From: Bacteroidota bacterium
Lineage (GTDB): Bacteria > Bacteroidota > Bacteroidia > B-17B0 > Aurantibacillaceae
Direction: 5' to 3'
Length of the DNA stretch: 64,000 nt
NCBI GenBank assembly: GCA_020403265.1
Contig: JADBXZ010000008.1
Span: forward strand, 62,001-126,000
A program made the translations under genes and the position numbers. Shown here one piece after another: positions 53,472-61,057 of this stretch (positions within the stretch are counted from its first letter, which is position 1; each line of letters starts with the position of its first letter). Under the pieces are notes generated by a model that had not been told where the DNA came from, did no database searches, and was given only the letters and a program-made list of their open reading frames with translations.

Positions 53472-53719
53472 TGGTTAACCCCTCCTTTGGTTTGTTGCTT
53501 TAATGTTACAATGGTGCTTGCTTTTGTTTCAAGTTCATCAGCATTAAACACAGGGTTTTGTTTTAACCATAAATCAATTTGTTCCTTTTCAAAAAACAAA
53601 CATTTGCCAAAGGGTTTATAGGCTGGGATTTTCCCAACTGAAGATAATTTGTACAAATAGCTTTTACTTAATCCTGTGTAAATAGCTAAGTCATTAAAGT
53701 TTAAAATAGTTTTTTCCAT
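53468..53719 (-). CDS. AlpA/excisionase-like helix-turn-helix protein
   Basis: 83 residues. LNFNDLAIYTGLSKSYLYKLSSVGKIPAYKPFGKCLFFEKEQIDLWL is the MerR/AlpA-like winged HTH (helix, turn, recognition helix, wing, then W-L), as in excisionases and satellite activators. The tail is polar. It starts the operon leading to the replication gene and lies 29 bp downstream of a perfect 14-bp palindrome. Probable roles are control of excision or of the operon. Confidence 0.78.
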   Translation of the reverse strand: MEKTILNFNDLAIYTGLSKSYLYKLSSVGKIPAYKPFGKCLFFEKEQIDLWLKQNPVFNADELETKASTIVTLKQQTKGGVNQ

Positions 53720-53747
53720 TTCTTAATTTTTTTGAGATTAATAAAAT

Positions 53748-53761
53748 GGACTTGCAAGTCC
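53748..53761. promoter_or_regulatory. Perfect 14-bp palindrome upstream of the HTH gene
   Basis: GGACTTGCAAGTCC is fully self-complementary and relatively GC-rich in a very AT-rich setting. Placed 29 bp before the HTH gene start, it is a plausible operator. Confidence 0.45.
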
Positions 53762-53825
53762 TAACAACTGATATCGTGTCAAAACTAGAAACAAAGAGAA
53801 AGTAAAAGACTAACCTAAAAATTAA

Positions 53826-53846
53826 GGGTAGTAACTTGGGTAGTAA
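53826..53846. repeat. Direct GGGTAGTAA repeats
   Basis: GGGTAGTAA at 53826-53834 and 53838-53846 (12-bp period), with weaker relatives at about 53875 and 53913. They lie in the intergenic gap before the HTH-replication operon. They could be iteron-like or regulator sites, though only two copies are clear. Confidence 0.35.
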
Positions 53847-53903
53847 AGCAATTGCCAAACCATTAAATAATAAGGATAGTAGTAAAAAAAAAGAATTATT
53901 TAT

Positions 53904-54704
53904 TTAATTACTGGGGTAGTGTTTAAATATTATATCTAAGTTTTTTGTGGACTTAGTTTCACTTTGCTTGTTGTTTTTTAATTGACGTAGTGTAATTTCT
54001 TTGCCTTTAACAGTAAATGAAATAATAATTTTATTATCTCGTTCAATTCCTTTTGAATCAATTTTCAATAAGTTAATTAAGTGTTTTAATGAGCTAATAC
54101 TACCTAACCAATTAATTGGTTTTATATCTGGCGTATTAGTATTATTGAAAAGTTTTTTAAAATCTTTTAACTCCGTTTTTTTGTCAATATAATTTTCTTC
54201 AGTTAATGAACAATGAATATCTTTTAAAAATTTTTTTTGTGATGGTTTTTTTATATAAAAGCCTTTTGAGGGTAATATTCCTTTTTTTGATTTCTTATTT
54301 TCTGGTATATATTCTTTATTTGTTAATTCAGTTTTTATCTTTTGAATTTCTGAAGCAATAAATTTAATAAGTTGCTCAATCTCATTTATAAACCAATGGT
54401 TTTCCTGTTCTACACCTTTAAAATTATCTATTAACCATTTAATATGTTTTTTTGTAAACTCTATTTCTATCTTTAAATGAATAATTAAATTTCCCAAAAA
54501 TTTAATTTTGATATTGGGCTTAAAGCCATATTGATTAAACCACAAAATCAATTTAGAATTAAGTTGATTTGCGTTAATAATTTGAGTATATTCAAGATAA
54601 GGATTGTTGATTTCTTTAAAGAAAACTCTATTTCTAGAAATTATTTTACTGAAATTTTCTTTATAAAAGTCAGAAAAATTAGCTAACAATAATTCATTAT
54701 TCAT
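53904..54704 (-). CDS. Island protein with RteC-like C-terminal module
   Basis: 266 residues, Lys/Ile/Asn-rich. The N-terminal two-thirds are helical. The last 80 residues, INWLGSISSLKHLINLL followed by IIISFTVKGKEIT and a final helix, recall the W-x-G-x3-L...L module at the end of RteC-type regulators and related Bacteroides mobile-element proteins. It ends 3 bp upstream... of nothing but the HTH operon gap, and starts 3 bp downstream of the integrase gene, so it is co-transcribed with integrase. A regulatory role in excision is possible. Confidence 0.5.
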   Translation of the reverse strand: MNNELLLANFSDFYKENFSKIISRNRVFFKEINNPYLEYTQIINANQLNSKLILWFNQYGFKPNIKIKFLGNLIIHLKIEIEFTKKHIKWLIDNFKGVEQENHWFINEIEQLIKFIASEIQKIKTELTNKEYIPENKKSKKGILPSKGFYIKKPSQKKFLKDIHCSLTEENYIDKKTELKDFKKLFNNTNTPDIKPINWLGSISSLKHLINLLKIDSKGIERDNKIIISFTVKGKEITLRQLKNNKQSETKSTKNLDIIFKHYPSN

Positions 54705-54707
54705 TCC

Positions 54708-55778
54708 TTAAAAATTTGCCTCAGGTAGGTTATTAATCGCTTTCTCTTTTAATGATTTAACTATGTGGGTATATCTCTCAGTATATCTAAAACTAGTATG
54801 CCCTAGTAACTTACTTGCTGTGTTAACGTCTGCTCCAAAGAAAATAATATTTGTGGCAAAGCTGTGTCTGGCACAATGCCAAGTAATTGTTTTATTTATT
54901 CCTGCTTTTTTAACCCAAAATTTTAAACCCTTTGTACAAGCTGTATGTGTTGGCAGCTTAAAAATAAAGTCTTTAGCCTTTTTTGGTTTATCTAAAATCT
55001 TTAATGCTGTGGGGTGTAAGTTGATGTTAACCTGTTCTTTTGTTTTTTCTTGTATAAAGTGTAGTTGCTTATTTGTAAAATCAATATTTTGCCATTTGAT
55101 ATTAATGATATCTGAGTACCTCAGCCCTGTGTATAATGAAAACATGAATGCTTTTTTCATTTCTTCATTTGTAGCAGGCGTTTGGGCTAATAGTTGTATT
55201 TCTTCAGGGGTTAACACTTGCTTTTTAATTCCTTGCTTTGCCTTTATGCTTATATCTAGTGTGGGGTCTTTTAATAATATTCCCTGCCTTAGGGCTTGCT
55301 TAGTAACAAGTTTAAATTTTTTAAAGTAGTTAGCCGGGCTTTCTCCATTCAATTTTTCCATTAGATAATTCCTAAACTCATTAACAATACTTGCATCTAG
55401 TTCTTTGGCTGTTAGCGTTTTTATTTCTGCTTCTTTGAGATAGGCTGTAAATTGATTAAAACAAGCTTCAATTACTCTTAAATCTTTTTTCTTATACTTA
55501 GCTTTAAAGTCGGTGAAGTATTCTACAAAGTCAATATTTTGCTTAAACGCTGGGGTCAAATCATAATCATTACTTTCAAGTTCATGCTGCCTTTTAGCAA
55601 GTATTTTTTTTGCCAACTCTTTATTTTTTTTGTTTTGTTCCCTTTGTACGGTGTTTGGCTTTTTAATTAATTTGAGTTGCTGTAGAAACTCATACTTTCT
55701 TTTGCTATTATGATAAATATCTAAATAAAGCGATATTGTGCCATCGTTATTTTCCTTTTCTCTTAATTTGATTCCCAT
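54708..55778 (-). CDS. int: Tyrosine site-specific integrase
   Basis: 356 residues. An arm-binding domain (about 1-80), a SAM-like core-binding domain (about 85-190) and the catalytic domain (about 190-345). Catalytic residues: Arg220 in TGLRYSD, His301 and Arg304 in HCARHSF, His327 in LLGHTS, and Tyr336 in TERYTHIV. All are intact. It would recombine the tRNA-Glu 3' end (51027-51039) with the element's own copy. It sits next to the right att core, the usual placement. Confidence 0.93.
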   Translation of the reverse strand: MGIKLREKENNDGTISLYLDIYHNSKRKYEFLQQLKLIKKPNTVQREQNKKNKELAKKILAKRQHELESNDYDLTPAFKQNIDFVEYFTDFKAKYKKKDLRVIEACFNQFTAYLKEAEIKTLTAKELDASIVNEFRNYLMEKLNGESPANYFKKFKLVTKQALRQGILLKDPTLDISIKAKQGIKKQVLTPEEIQLLAQTPATNEEMKKAFMFSLYTGLRYSDIINIKWQNIDFTNKQLHFIQEKTKEQVNINLHPTALKILDKPKKAKDFIFKLPTHTACTKGLKFWVKKAGINKTITWHCARHSFATNIIFFGADVNTASKLLGHTSFRYTERYTHIVKSLKEKAINNLPEANF

Positions 55779-55793
55779 AACAAGGTTTGATTT

Positions 55794-55888
55794 TGTTACA
55801 CAAATATAAACTTTGTTACTCAGTTAATTTGTTGTTTGTAGCTGTTATTTGTTCTTATTAATACAATTTATGTTACCTTATTGTTACT
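55794..55888. repeat. Right cluster of GTTAC repeats (candidate integrase arm sites)
   Basis: GTTAC-A/T copies at about 55795 and 55814 and the double site TGTTACCTTATTGTTACT at 55871-55888. The double site differs by one base from 51142-51159. The cluster lies between the integrase start and the right att core. Confidence 0.55.
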
Positions 55889-55961
55889 CAGAAAATTAAA
55901 ATTGTTAAATTTGTATTATAACTAATTGATATATATAGTATTATGTTTATAGGTTAGTTAG

Positions 55962-55974
55962 CCGTACGGGCTAC
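55962..55974. repeat. Distal attachment core (attR)
   Basis: CCGTACGGGCTAC, identical to 51027-51039. Only this 3' fragment of tRNA-Glu is present. It is directly followed by the displaced terminator. Confidence 0.8.
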
Positions 55975-56008
55975 AAAAAAAAACACCACAATTGTGGTGT
56001 TTTTTTAT
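55975..56008. terminator. Displaced tRNA-Glu terminator
   Basis: AACACCACAATTGTGGTGTT is a perfect 20-bp inverted repeat with A-run before and T-run after. It lies directly behind the att copy. It probably ended tRNA-Glu before the island inserted, and now ends the DUF2306-like gene from the other side. Confidence 0.8.
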
Positions 56009-56019
56009 TTTAAACTAAG

Positions 56020-56679
56020 TCATACTCCTGCTTTCTTATACTTCCTCAATTCAAAAATAATTAATGGGGTGATAAAAACAGTAGGCCCCAGCCACACTAT
56101 TATTTCGGGCAGATGAATCCAACGGGCATTGTTGTTTACAAAAAAAGCTGTAAAAGCACCAATGTAACTGCCCAACATACCGCCTATATGTGCCAGTAGC
56201 CAATAATTTTTATGCTTCGATTTGCCGCGCAAGCGATGGATGGTTACATAATTACCACGCAACCCAATTACCCCAAACACCATGCTTACTATACCAACTT
56301 CCGTGTGCCCTTTTTTGAGTAATAGGATCGCAAAAGCTAAAAAACCAACATGCATTAAACCAAAAAATACTTCAATGCCCCAGTCAATAATTCCCGGTCT
56401 TTGGTCGAGATGCAACCGTTTTAGTTTAAGCGCCCTGTATGCTGTTAAACAGGCATAATAAGTAAAAAATGATACGCAAAGTAAAAAAATGTTGTTTTTA
56501 TAAACCGATACATAAGTAGCAGTGATAAAAACCACCGTCATGGCATAAAAATAAACGATGCCTGCTTTTTTATGGCGTTTAACATTGTTTCTGAGTATAA
56601 TAGAAACTAAACCACTTATTAAGGCCACACAACCGGCTAACACATGCACAAAAATTGAATAACGAATAAAATTTTCCAT
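56020..56679 (-). CDS. DUF2306-like membrane protein
   Basis: About 219 residues with seven to eight helices. HVLAGCVALISGLVSIILRN, KHKKAGIVYFYAM, and W-L-L-AHIGGMLGSYIGAFTAF are conserved in this family of predicted membrane proteins. Three His in membrane-near positions suggest heme or metal, as in related cytochrome-like proteins (inference). I use ATG 56679. A TTG at 56694 overlaps a -7 box and would not be transcribed. Confidence 0.7.
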   Translation of the reverse strand: MENFIRYSIFVHVLAGCVALISGLVSIILRNNVKRHKKAGIVYFYAMTVVFITATYVSVYKNNIFLLCVSFFTYYACLTAYRALKLKRLHLDQRPGIIDWGIEVFFGLMHVGFLAFAILLLKKGHTEVGIVSMVFGVIGLRGNYVTIHRLRGKSKHKNYWLLAHIGGMLGSYIGAFTAFFVNNNARWIHLPEIIVWLGPTVFITPLIIFELRKYKKAGV

Positions 56680-56691
56680 TGTTTTTTTCGT

Positions 56692-56699
56692 CAAAGGTA
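56692..56699 (-). promoter_or_regulatory. -7 box of the DUF2306-like gene
   Basis: TACCTTTG on the minus strand, 12 bp before ATG 56679. It matches TAnnTTTG and supports the shorter start. Confidence 0.5.
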
Positions 56700-56939
56700 G
56701 ACTGACATCAAGTCTTGTTCCAAATTAAAGGGCTGATTAACAAAGCTTTGGGACAAAGCGCAAGCCTAGGGACGAATGACAATGAAATTTGGGGCGAATG
56801 ACAAAGTTTGATCAGAAGAACATGTTACATTTTTAAAAAAAGGACGAGCTAAACGCCGAAAGCTTTAACTCAATACATGTAAAAACGGCAGCTATAATGA
56901 TTAGTTTTAGCAAGTTTCCTCTTTTTTAGTATCTTGGAC

Positions 56940-56947
56940 TAAATTTG
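56940..56947 (+). promoter_or_regulatory. -7 box of the SpoIIE phosphatase gene
   Basis: TAAATTTG, matching TAnnTTTG, 18 bp before CTG 56966. A TTG start at 56945 would lie inside this box. Confidence 0.5.
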
Positions 56948-56965
56948 ATTAGCGCAAAACCACAA

Positions 56966-59035
56966 CTGAAAAAAAATAGAAACATATTTATTTTAGTTTG
57001 TTTTTACGGCTTATTTCTGAGTGCTCAGGAAGATTCTGCCAGGTATTATCTTAAGTCTAAACTGCCGATAATCACCAGAATTCAAAAATGCATGAAAGCG
57101 GCTTATTTAACCATGAATTATGAAACTTCGGTTACGTTTTATAATAAATTAACCGCATTACCGGAAATTGGTCAAAATCCTGAATATTTGTGTATGGCTG
57201 CCAACGAATTGGCGAACAATGCAGGAGAATTAGGAAAATTAAATGAGGCCACTGCAATTATGAAAGATGCAGTAGAGAAAACCAAGGGCCAATTATCAGA
57301 TACAATGGCAGCAAACAGTTACTATTTTCTGTCATATCTATATTTTTCAATTGGAGATTACGAGCCAGCCGTAAGCACTTGTTTTACATCTTTACAATAT
57401 TCCGAAAAATCCGGCAATAAAAGATTGATCGGCGCGGCCTACAATAATTTGGGTTTAATTTATTCCGAGAAATCATCGCCCGATTTTAAAAAAGCGTTGG
57501 AGTATTTCTTAATTTCCGAAAAGTTATTAAAGCCATTTAAACACCCTGTTACCATGGGCTTGGTTTACTTAAGAATCGGGGATGTATTATCGATGCAAAA
57601 TGAATATGCACAAGCCGAAAAATATTTTGCAAAGGCATTAAGGATTGGAGATAGTTGTAATAGAGTATCCATTCAAAAATGGACATTGGAAAAATATGGC
57701 AAAATGTTACGCCGAATGGGTAATCGTTTAAGGGCATTAGAAATGATGAAACGCTCAGTGGAGATTTCTGAAAGAAACAAGGAGTATATTGGGCAAGCCA
57801 GCACATCTTATGAAATTGCCTCCTTGTACATGGAATTAAAAGATTATGCAAATGCCGCTAAATATGCTGATTCCGCAATTGTTGTTTCGAACAGGATAGG
57901 ACAATTAAATACGCTCTATCAAGCCAGTAAAATAAGAGCTGATGTTTTTGAATTAAAAGGTGATTACAAAAATGCATTGGGTTATTTTAAAAAGCACAAG
58001 TTTTATTACGACTCATTAAATAAAAATGAAAATCTAAATAACATTAATGAGTTAGAGCAAAAGTATAAAACTAAGGCTCAGGAAAAAGAATTACTGGAGA
58101 AGGAAAAATTGTTAGGACAACAACAGGCAGATATCACACAACAGCAAGTGTATAGAAATTATTTTGTGGCAGGCTTAATAGCATTAACTGCCTTTTTGCT
58201 GTTGTTATTTAAAGGTTATCAAACAAAACAACGCACAGCTAACCTACTTACAGAAAAAAACTATTTGATAGAAGAAAAAAACAAAGAAATTTTAGGAAGT
58301 ATTAGTTATGCCAAGCGTATACAGGGCGCCATTCTGCCATCATCACGTATTGTAAAAGCACATTTACCTGATAGTTTTATTTTATACAAACCAAAAGATA
58401 TTGTGGCAGGAGATTTTTATTGGATAGAACAGGTTAATGATGTTGTGTTATTTGCAGCAGCAGATTGCACAGGACATGGTGTGCCAGGGGCAATGGTGAG
58501 TGTTGTTTGTAATAATGCGCTTAATAGGAGTGTAAGGGAATACGGCTTGCGTGAGCCCGGTAAAATATTGGACAAAACCCGACAACTCATTATAGAAGAG
58601 TTTGAAAAAAGTGAGGAAGAGGTGAAAGACGGGATGGATATTTCAATTGTATCTTTTTCGCGCAGAGATTCAGTAATTGAATGGGCCGGGGCAAACAATC
58701 CGCTATGGATTATTAAAAATGGTTCAAACGAAATACTGGAAATTAAACCTGATAAACAACCGATAGGGCAGTATGCCAACATGCAGCCATTTAAAACACA
58801 TCAAATGGAAGTAGCTAAAGGTGATTGTATATACGTTTTTACAGATGGTTATCAAGATCAATTTGGAGGGGAGAAAGGAAAAAAATACAAGGCAAGTCAA
58901 TTAAAAGAATTGCTGTTAAACATTAAGCAGGAGGAAATGGACATTCAAAAAGAAATGATTGAACGTGAATTTGAAAACTGGAAAGGCCTGCTGGAACAAG
59001 TAGATGATGTAACGATTATTGGTGTGAGGGTTTGA
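56966..59035 (+). CDS. Secreted/membrane TPR protein with SpoIIE-type PP2C phosphatase domain
   Basis: About 689 residues. Signal sequence, six or so TPR repeats (about 45-365: GAAYNNLGLIYSEK, GLVYLRIGDVL, ASTSYEIASLYMEL), a coiled coil, one membrane helix (about 400-417), a second coiled coil, and a cytosolic SpoIIE domain: IVAGDFYWIE, AAADCTGHGVPGAMVS, AGANNPLW, YVFTDGYQDQFGG, DDVTIIGV. These residues hold the two metal ions. Such proteins sense periplasmic signals and dephosphorylate partner proteins. The best start is CTG 56966 (then Lys-Lys-Asn), since no ATG precedes the signal peptide. Confidence 0.85.
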   Translation: MKKNRNIFILVCFYGLFLSAQEDSARYYLKSKLPIITRIQKCMKAAYLTMNYETSVTFYNKLTALPEIGQNPEYLCMAANELANNAGELGKLNEATAIMKDAVEKTKGQLSDTMAANSYYFLSYLYFSIGDYEPAVSTCFTSLQYSEKSGNKRLIGAAYNNLGLIYSEKSSPDFKKALEYFLISEKLLKPFKHPVTMGLVYLRIGDVLSMQNEYAQAEKYFAKALRIGDSCNRVSIQKWTLEKYGKMLRRMGNRLRALEMMKRSVEISERNKEYIGQASTSYEIASLYMELKDYANAAKYADSAIVVSNRIGQLNTLYQASKIRADVFELKGDYKNALGYFKKHKFYYDSLNKNENLNNINELEQKYKTKAQEKELLEKEKLLGQQQADITQQQVYRNYFVAGLIALTAFLLLLFKGYQTKQRTANLLTEKNYLIEEKNKEILGSISYAKRIQGAILPSSRIVKAHLPDSFILYKPKDIVAGDFYWIEQVNDVVLFAAADCTGHGVPGAMVSVVCNNALNRSVREYGLREPGKILDKTRQLIIEEFEKSEEEVKDGMDISIVSFSRRDSVIEWAGANNPLWIIKNGSNEILEIKPDKQPIGQYANMQPFKTHQMEVAKGDCIYVFTDGYQDQFGGEKGKKYKASQLKELLLNIKQEEMDIQKEMIEREFENWKGLLEQVDDVTIIGVRV

Positions 59036-59157
59036 GAAACTTGTTTATTTTTGAAATGCAAGGTAAAGGCTACAGTTAATTTTGTTAAGGATCTTTGACT
59101 TATTGATAAACAACATTGCAGTTAAAATGGTATCAACCGAAAAAGTTGTGATTTGCT

Positions 59158-59195
59158 CCCGCCTGCCATTGCAAAAAGCCTCTGAGGCTGGCAGG
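59158..59195. repeat. REP-like palindrome replacing the centre of a CRISPR repeat
   Basis: 38 bp starting CCCGCCTGCC and ending GGCTGGCAGG, with an inner AGCCTC-T-GAGGCT hairpin. It follows base 13 of the CRISPR repeat. The repeat's bases 14-26 are missing and bases 27-47 follow. The outer arms CCTGCC/GGCAGG are shared with the element in the next repeat. Confidence 0.8.
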
Positions 59196-59259
59196 TTTGA
59201 CTTATTGATAAACACCATTATTTGACTTTGCTGTGCCAAATGGAGGGTTGTGATTTGCT

Positions 59260-59299
59260 CCCGCCTGCCTATCGCAAATTATTGTTATCGGCGGGCAGG
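59260..59299. repeat. REP-like palindrome inserted in a CRISPR repeat
   Basis: 40 bp, starting CCCGCCTGCC and ending GGCGGGCAGG, forming an imperfect palindrome. It is inserted after base 13 of the repeat, with bases 14-47 complete after it. No target duplication is visible. The insertion point equals that of the element at 59158. Confidence 0.85.
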
Positions 59300-60931
59300 T
59301 TCAAAATGTATCTTTGACTTATTGATAAACACCGTATTACAATGCGGTTGAAGTAGCAAGTTTGTTGTGATTTGCTTTCAAAATGTATCTTTGACTTATT
59401 GATAAACACCAAACATAACCTAATTAGTACCACGATCGTGTTGTGATTTGCTTTCAAAATGTATCTTTGACTTATTGATAAACACCCAATGCCGGTTGTC
59501 AACAAAACAAAGCCGGTTGTGATTTGCTTTCAAAATGTATCTTTGACTTATTGATAAACACCCAGCAACGGGACTACATCATTACATAACTCGTTGTGAT
59601 TTGCTTTCAAAATGTATCTTTGACTTATTGATAAACACCCTACTCGCTAAGGATGTAATATTGATGGTGTTGTGATTTGCTTTCAAAATGTATCTTTGAC
59701 TTATTGATAAACACCTAGCTACATTATTAGGCGTTTTAACAACACGTTGTGATTTGCTTTCAAAATGTATCTTTGACTTATTGATAAACACCGTATCTGA
59801 AATAAGGGAGAATAAAATAGTGTTGTGATTTGCTTTCAAAATGTATCTTTGACTTATTGATAAACACCTGTTTACTTGCAATACAAACATCTTGGCTTGT
59901 TGTGATTTGCTTTCAAAATGTATCTTTGACTTATTGATAAACACCATTCGTTTGTTTTTTAAAAGACATGGGCTAGTTGTGATTTGCTTTCAAAATGTAT
60001 CTTTGACTTATTGATAAACACCATCTTAGTAGATATACCGCTAAAGATTTTAGTTGTGATTTGCTTTCAAAATGTATCTTTGACTTATTGATAAACACCT
60101 TTCGTCAACTTCAAACAGTCCGTAATTACGTTGTGATTTGCTTTCAAAATGTATCTTTGACTTATTGATAAACACCGTGGTGGTCAGGGCGCATCCAAAA
60201 CCGTTTGTTGTGATTTGCTTTCAAAATGTATCTTTGACTTATTGATAAACACCACTTAGTAAAAATATTGCGCAAGACCTTGAGTTGTGATTTGCTTTCA
60301 AAATGTATCTTTGACTTATTGATAAACACCGGATTTAGTAGGTGAAGAAGTAGAGGTGTTGTTGTGATTTGCTTTCAAAATGTATCTTTGACTTATTGAT
60401 AAACACCCGAGGCCGACGAAGCAATAAACGAGCCGGTGTTGTGATTTGCTTTCAAAATGTATCTTTGACTTATTGATAAACACCATAAAAAACCCCAACA
60501 AACAACCTCAACACGTTGTGATTTGCTTTCAAAATGTATCTTTGACTTATTGATAAACACCTTAATACGTGGGTCAAAGCTTACAAAGTCAGTTGTGATT
60601 TGCTTTCAAAATGTATCTTTGACTTATTGATAAACACCTACGCTGCAATGCCAAAAACTTCTACTAAGTTGTGATTTGCTTTCAAAATGTATCTTTGACT
60701 TATTGATAAACACCCGATTGAATTTGACGAAGTGGTTTATTCATGTTGTGATTTGCTTTCAAAATGTATCTTTGACTTATTGATAAACACCTTTTGATGT
60801 GAGCCAATTGAACTTCCAAAAGTTGTGATTTGCTTTCAAAATGTATCTTTGACTTATTGATAAACACCAATAAACGCATGTGTGGGTTGGGAGGGTAGTT
60901 GTGATTTGCTTTCAAAATGTATCTTTGACTT

Positions 60932-61048
60932 ATTGATAAACACCATATAAGTCGAAAACACAACAAAATCAAGGGTTTTAGGTAAATTTATCAATATAAA
61001 AAATGAGGTTTTATCGAGCAATTATCCACCCTAAAGGTGGATTTTTTG
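60932..61048 (+). ncRNA. Candidate tracrRNA-like transcript beside the array
   Basis: Tentative. GAAAACACAAC at 60954-60964 can pair with the repeat start GTTGTGATTT at 9 of 10 positions. TTTATCAATA at 60988-60997 matches the reverse complement of the repeat end. A clean terminator closes the segment at 61024-61048, and the last repeat's TATCTTTG (60920-60927) could start it. Against this, anti-repeat pairing is weaker than usual, and the true tracrRNA may lie beyond cas9 outside the window. Confidence 0.25.
61024..61048 (+). terminator. Plus-strand terminator behind the CRISPR array
   Basis: ATCCACC / GGTGGAT stem, CTAAA loop, then a six-T run on the plus strand only. It ends transcripts coming from the array and shields cas2 from antisense reading. 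Confidence 0.8.
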
Positions 61049-61057
61049 TTTCTAATT

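Larger units (their letters stand above)
51027..55974. mobile_element. 4.9-kb integrative element at tRNA-Glu, satellite-like
   Basis: Bounded by 13-bp direct repeats of the tRNA-Glu 3' end. From right to left it encodes a tyrosine integrase, an unknown protein with an RteC-like C-terminal module, an AlpA/Xis-like HTH protein, an unknown protein, a phage-type replication initiator and a protein resembling a terminase small subunit, all on the minus strand. A small lipoprotein gene lies on the plus strand beside the tRNA. It has no conjugation, capsid or large-terminase genes. Its order and content recall phage-inducible chromosomal islands of Gram-negative bacteria (inference). Confidence 0.75.
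59091..60944 (+). CRISPR. Type II-C CRISPR array (24 repeat units, 23 spacers)
   Basis: Repeats are 47 bp, starting GTTGTGATTTGCTTTC and ending TTGATAAACACC, with spacers of 29-31 bp. 21 repeats (59364-60944) look identical. The leftmost three are altered: a 23-bp partial at 59091-59113, one with its centre replaced (59145-59216) and one with a 40-bp insertion (59247-59333). Degeneration at the left end marks it as the old, leader-distal end. New spacers would enter near cas2. Each repeat contains TATCTTTG, a Bacteroidota -7 box, and a plus-strand terminator follows at 61024, so transcription is probably on the plus strand. Confidence 0.97.

Noticed and set aside
59114-60897. Self-targeting spacers within this window
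   Set aside because: I compared several spacers with the window by eye and saw no match. A proper search was not possible.
59045-60972. Several minus-strand frames with repeated VFINKSKIHFESKSQ and CLSISQRYILKANHN text
   Set aside because: They are translations of CRISPR repeats and have no coding meaning.
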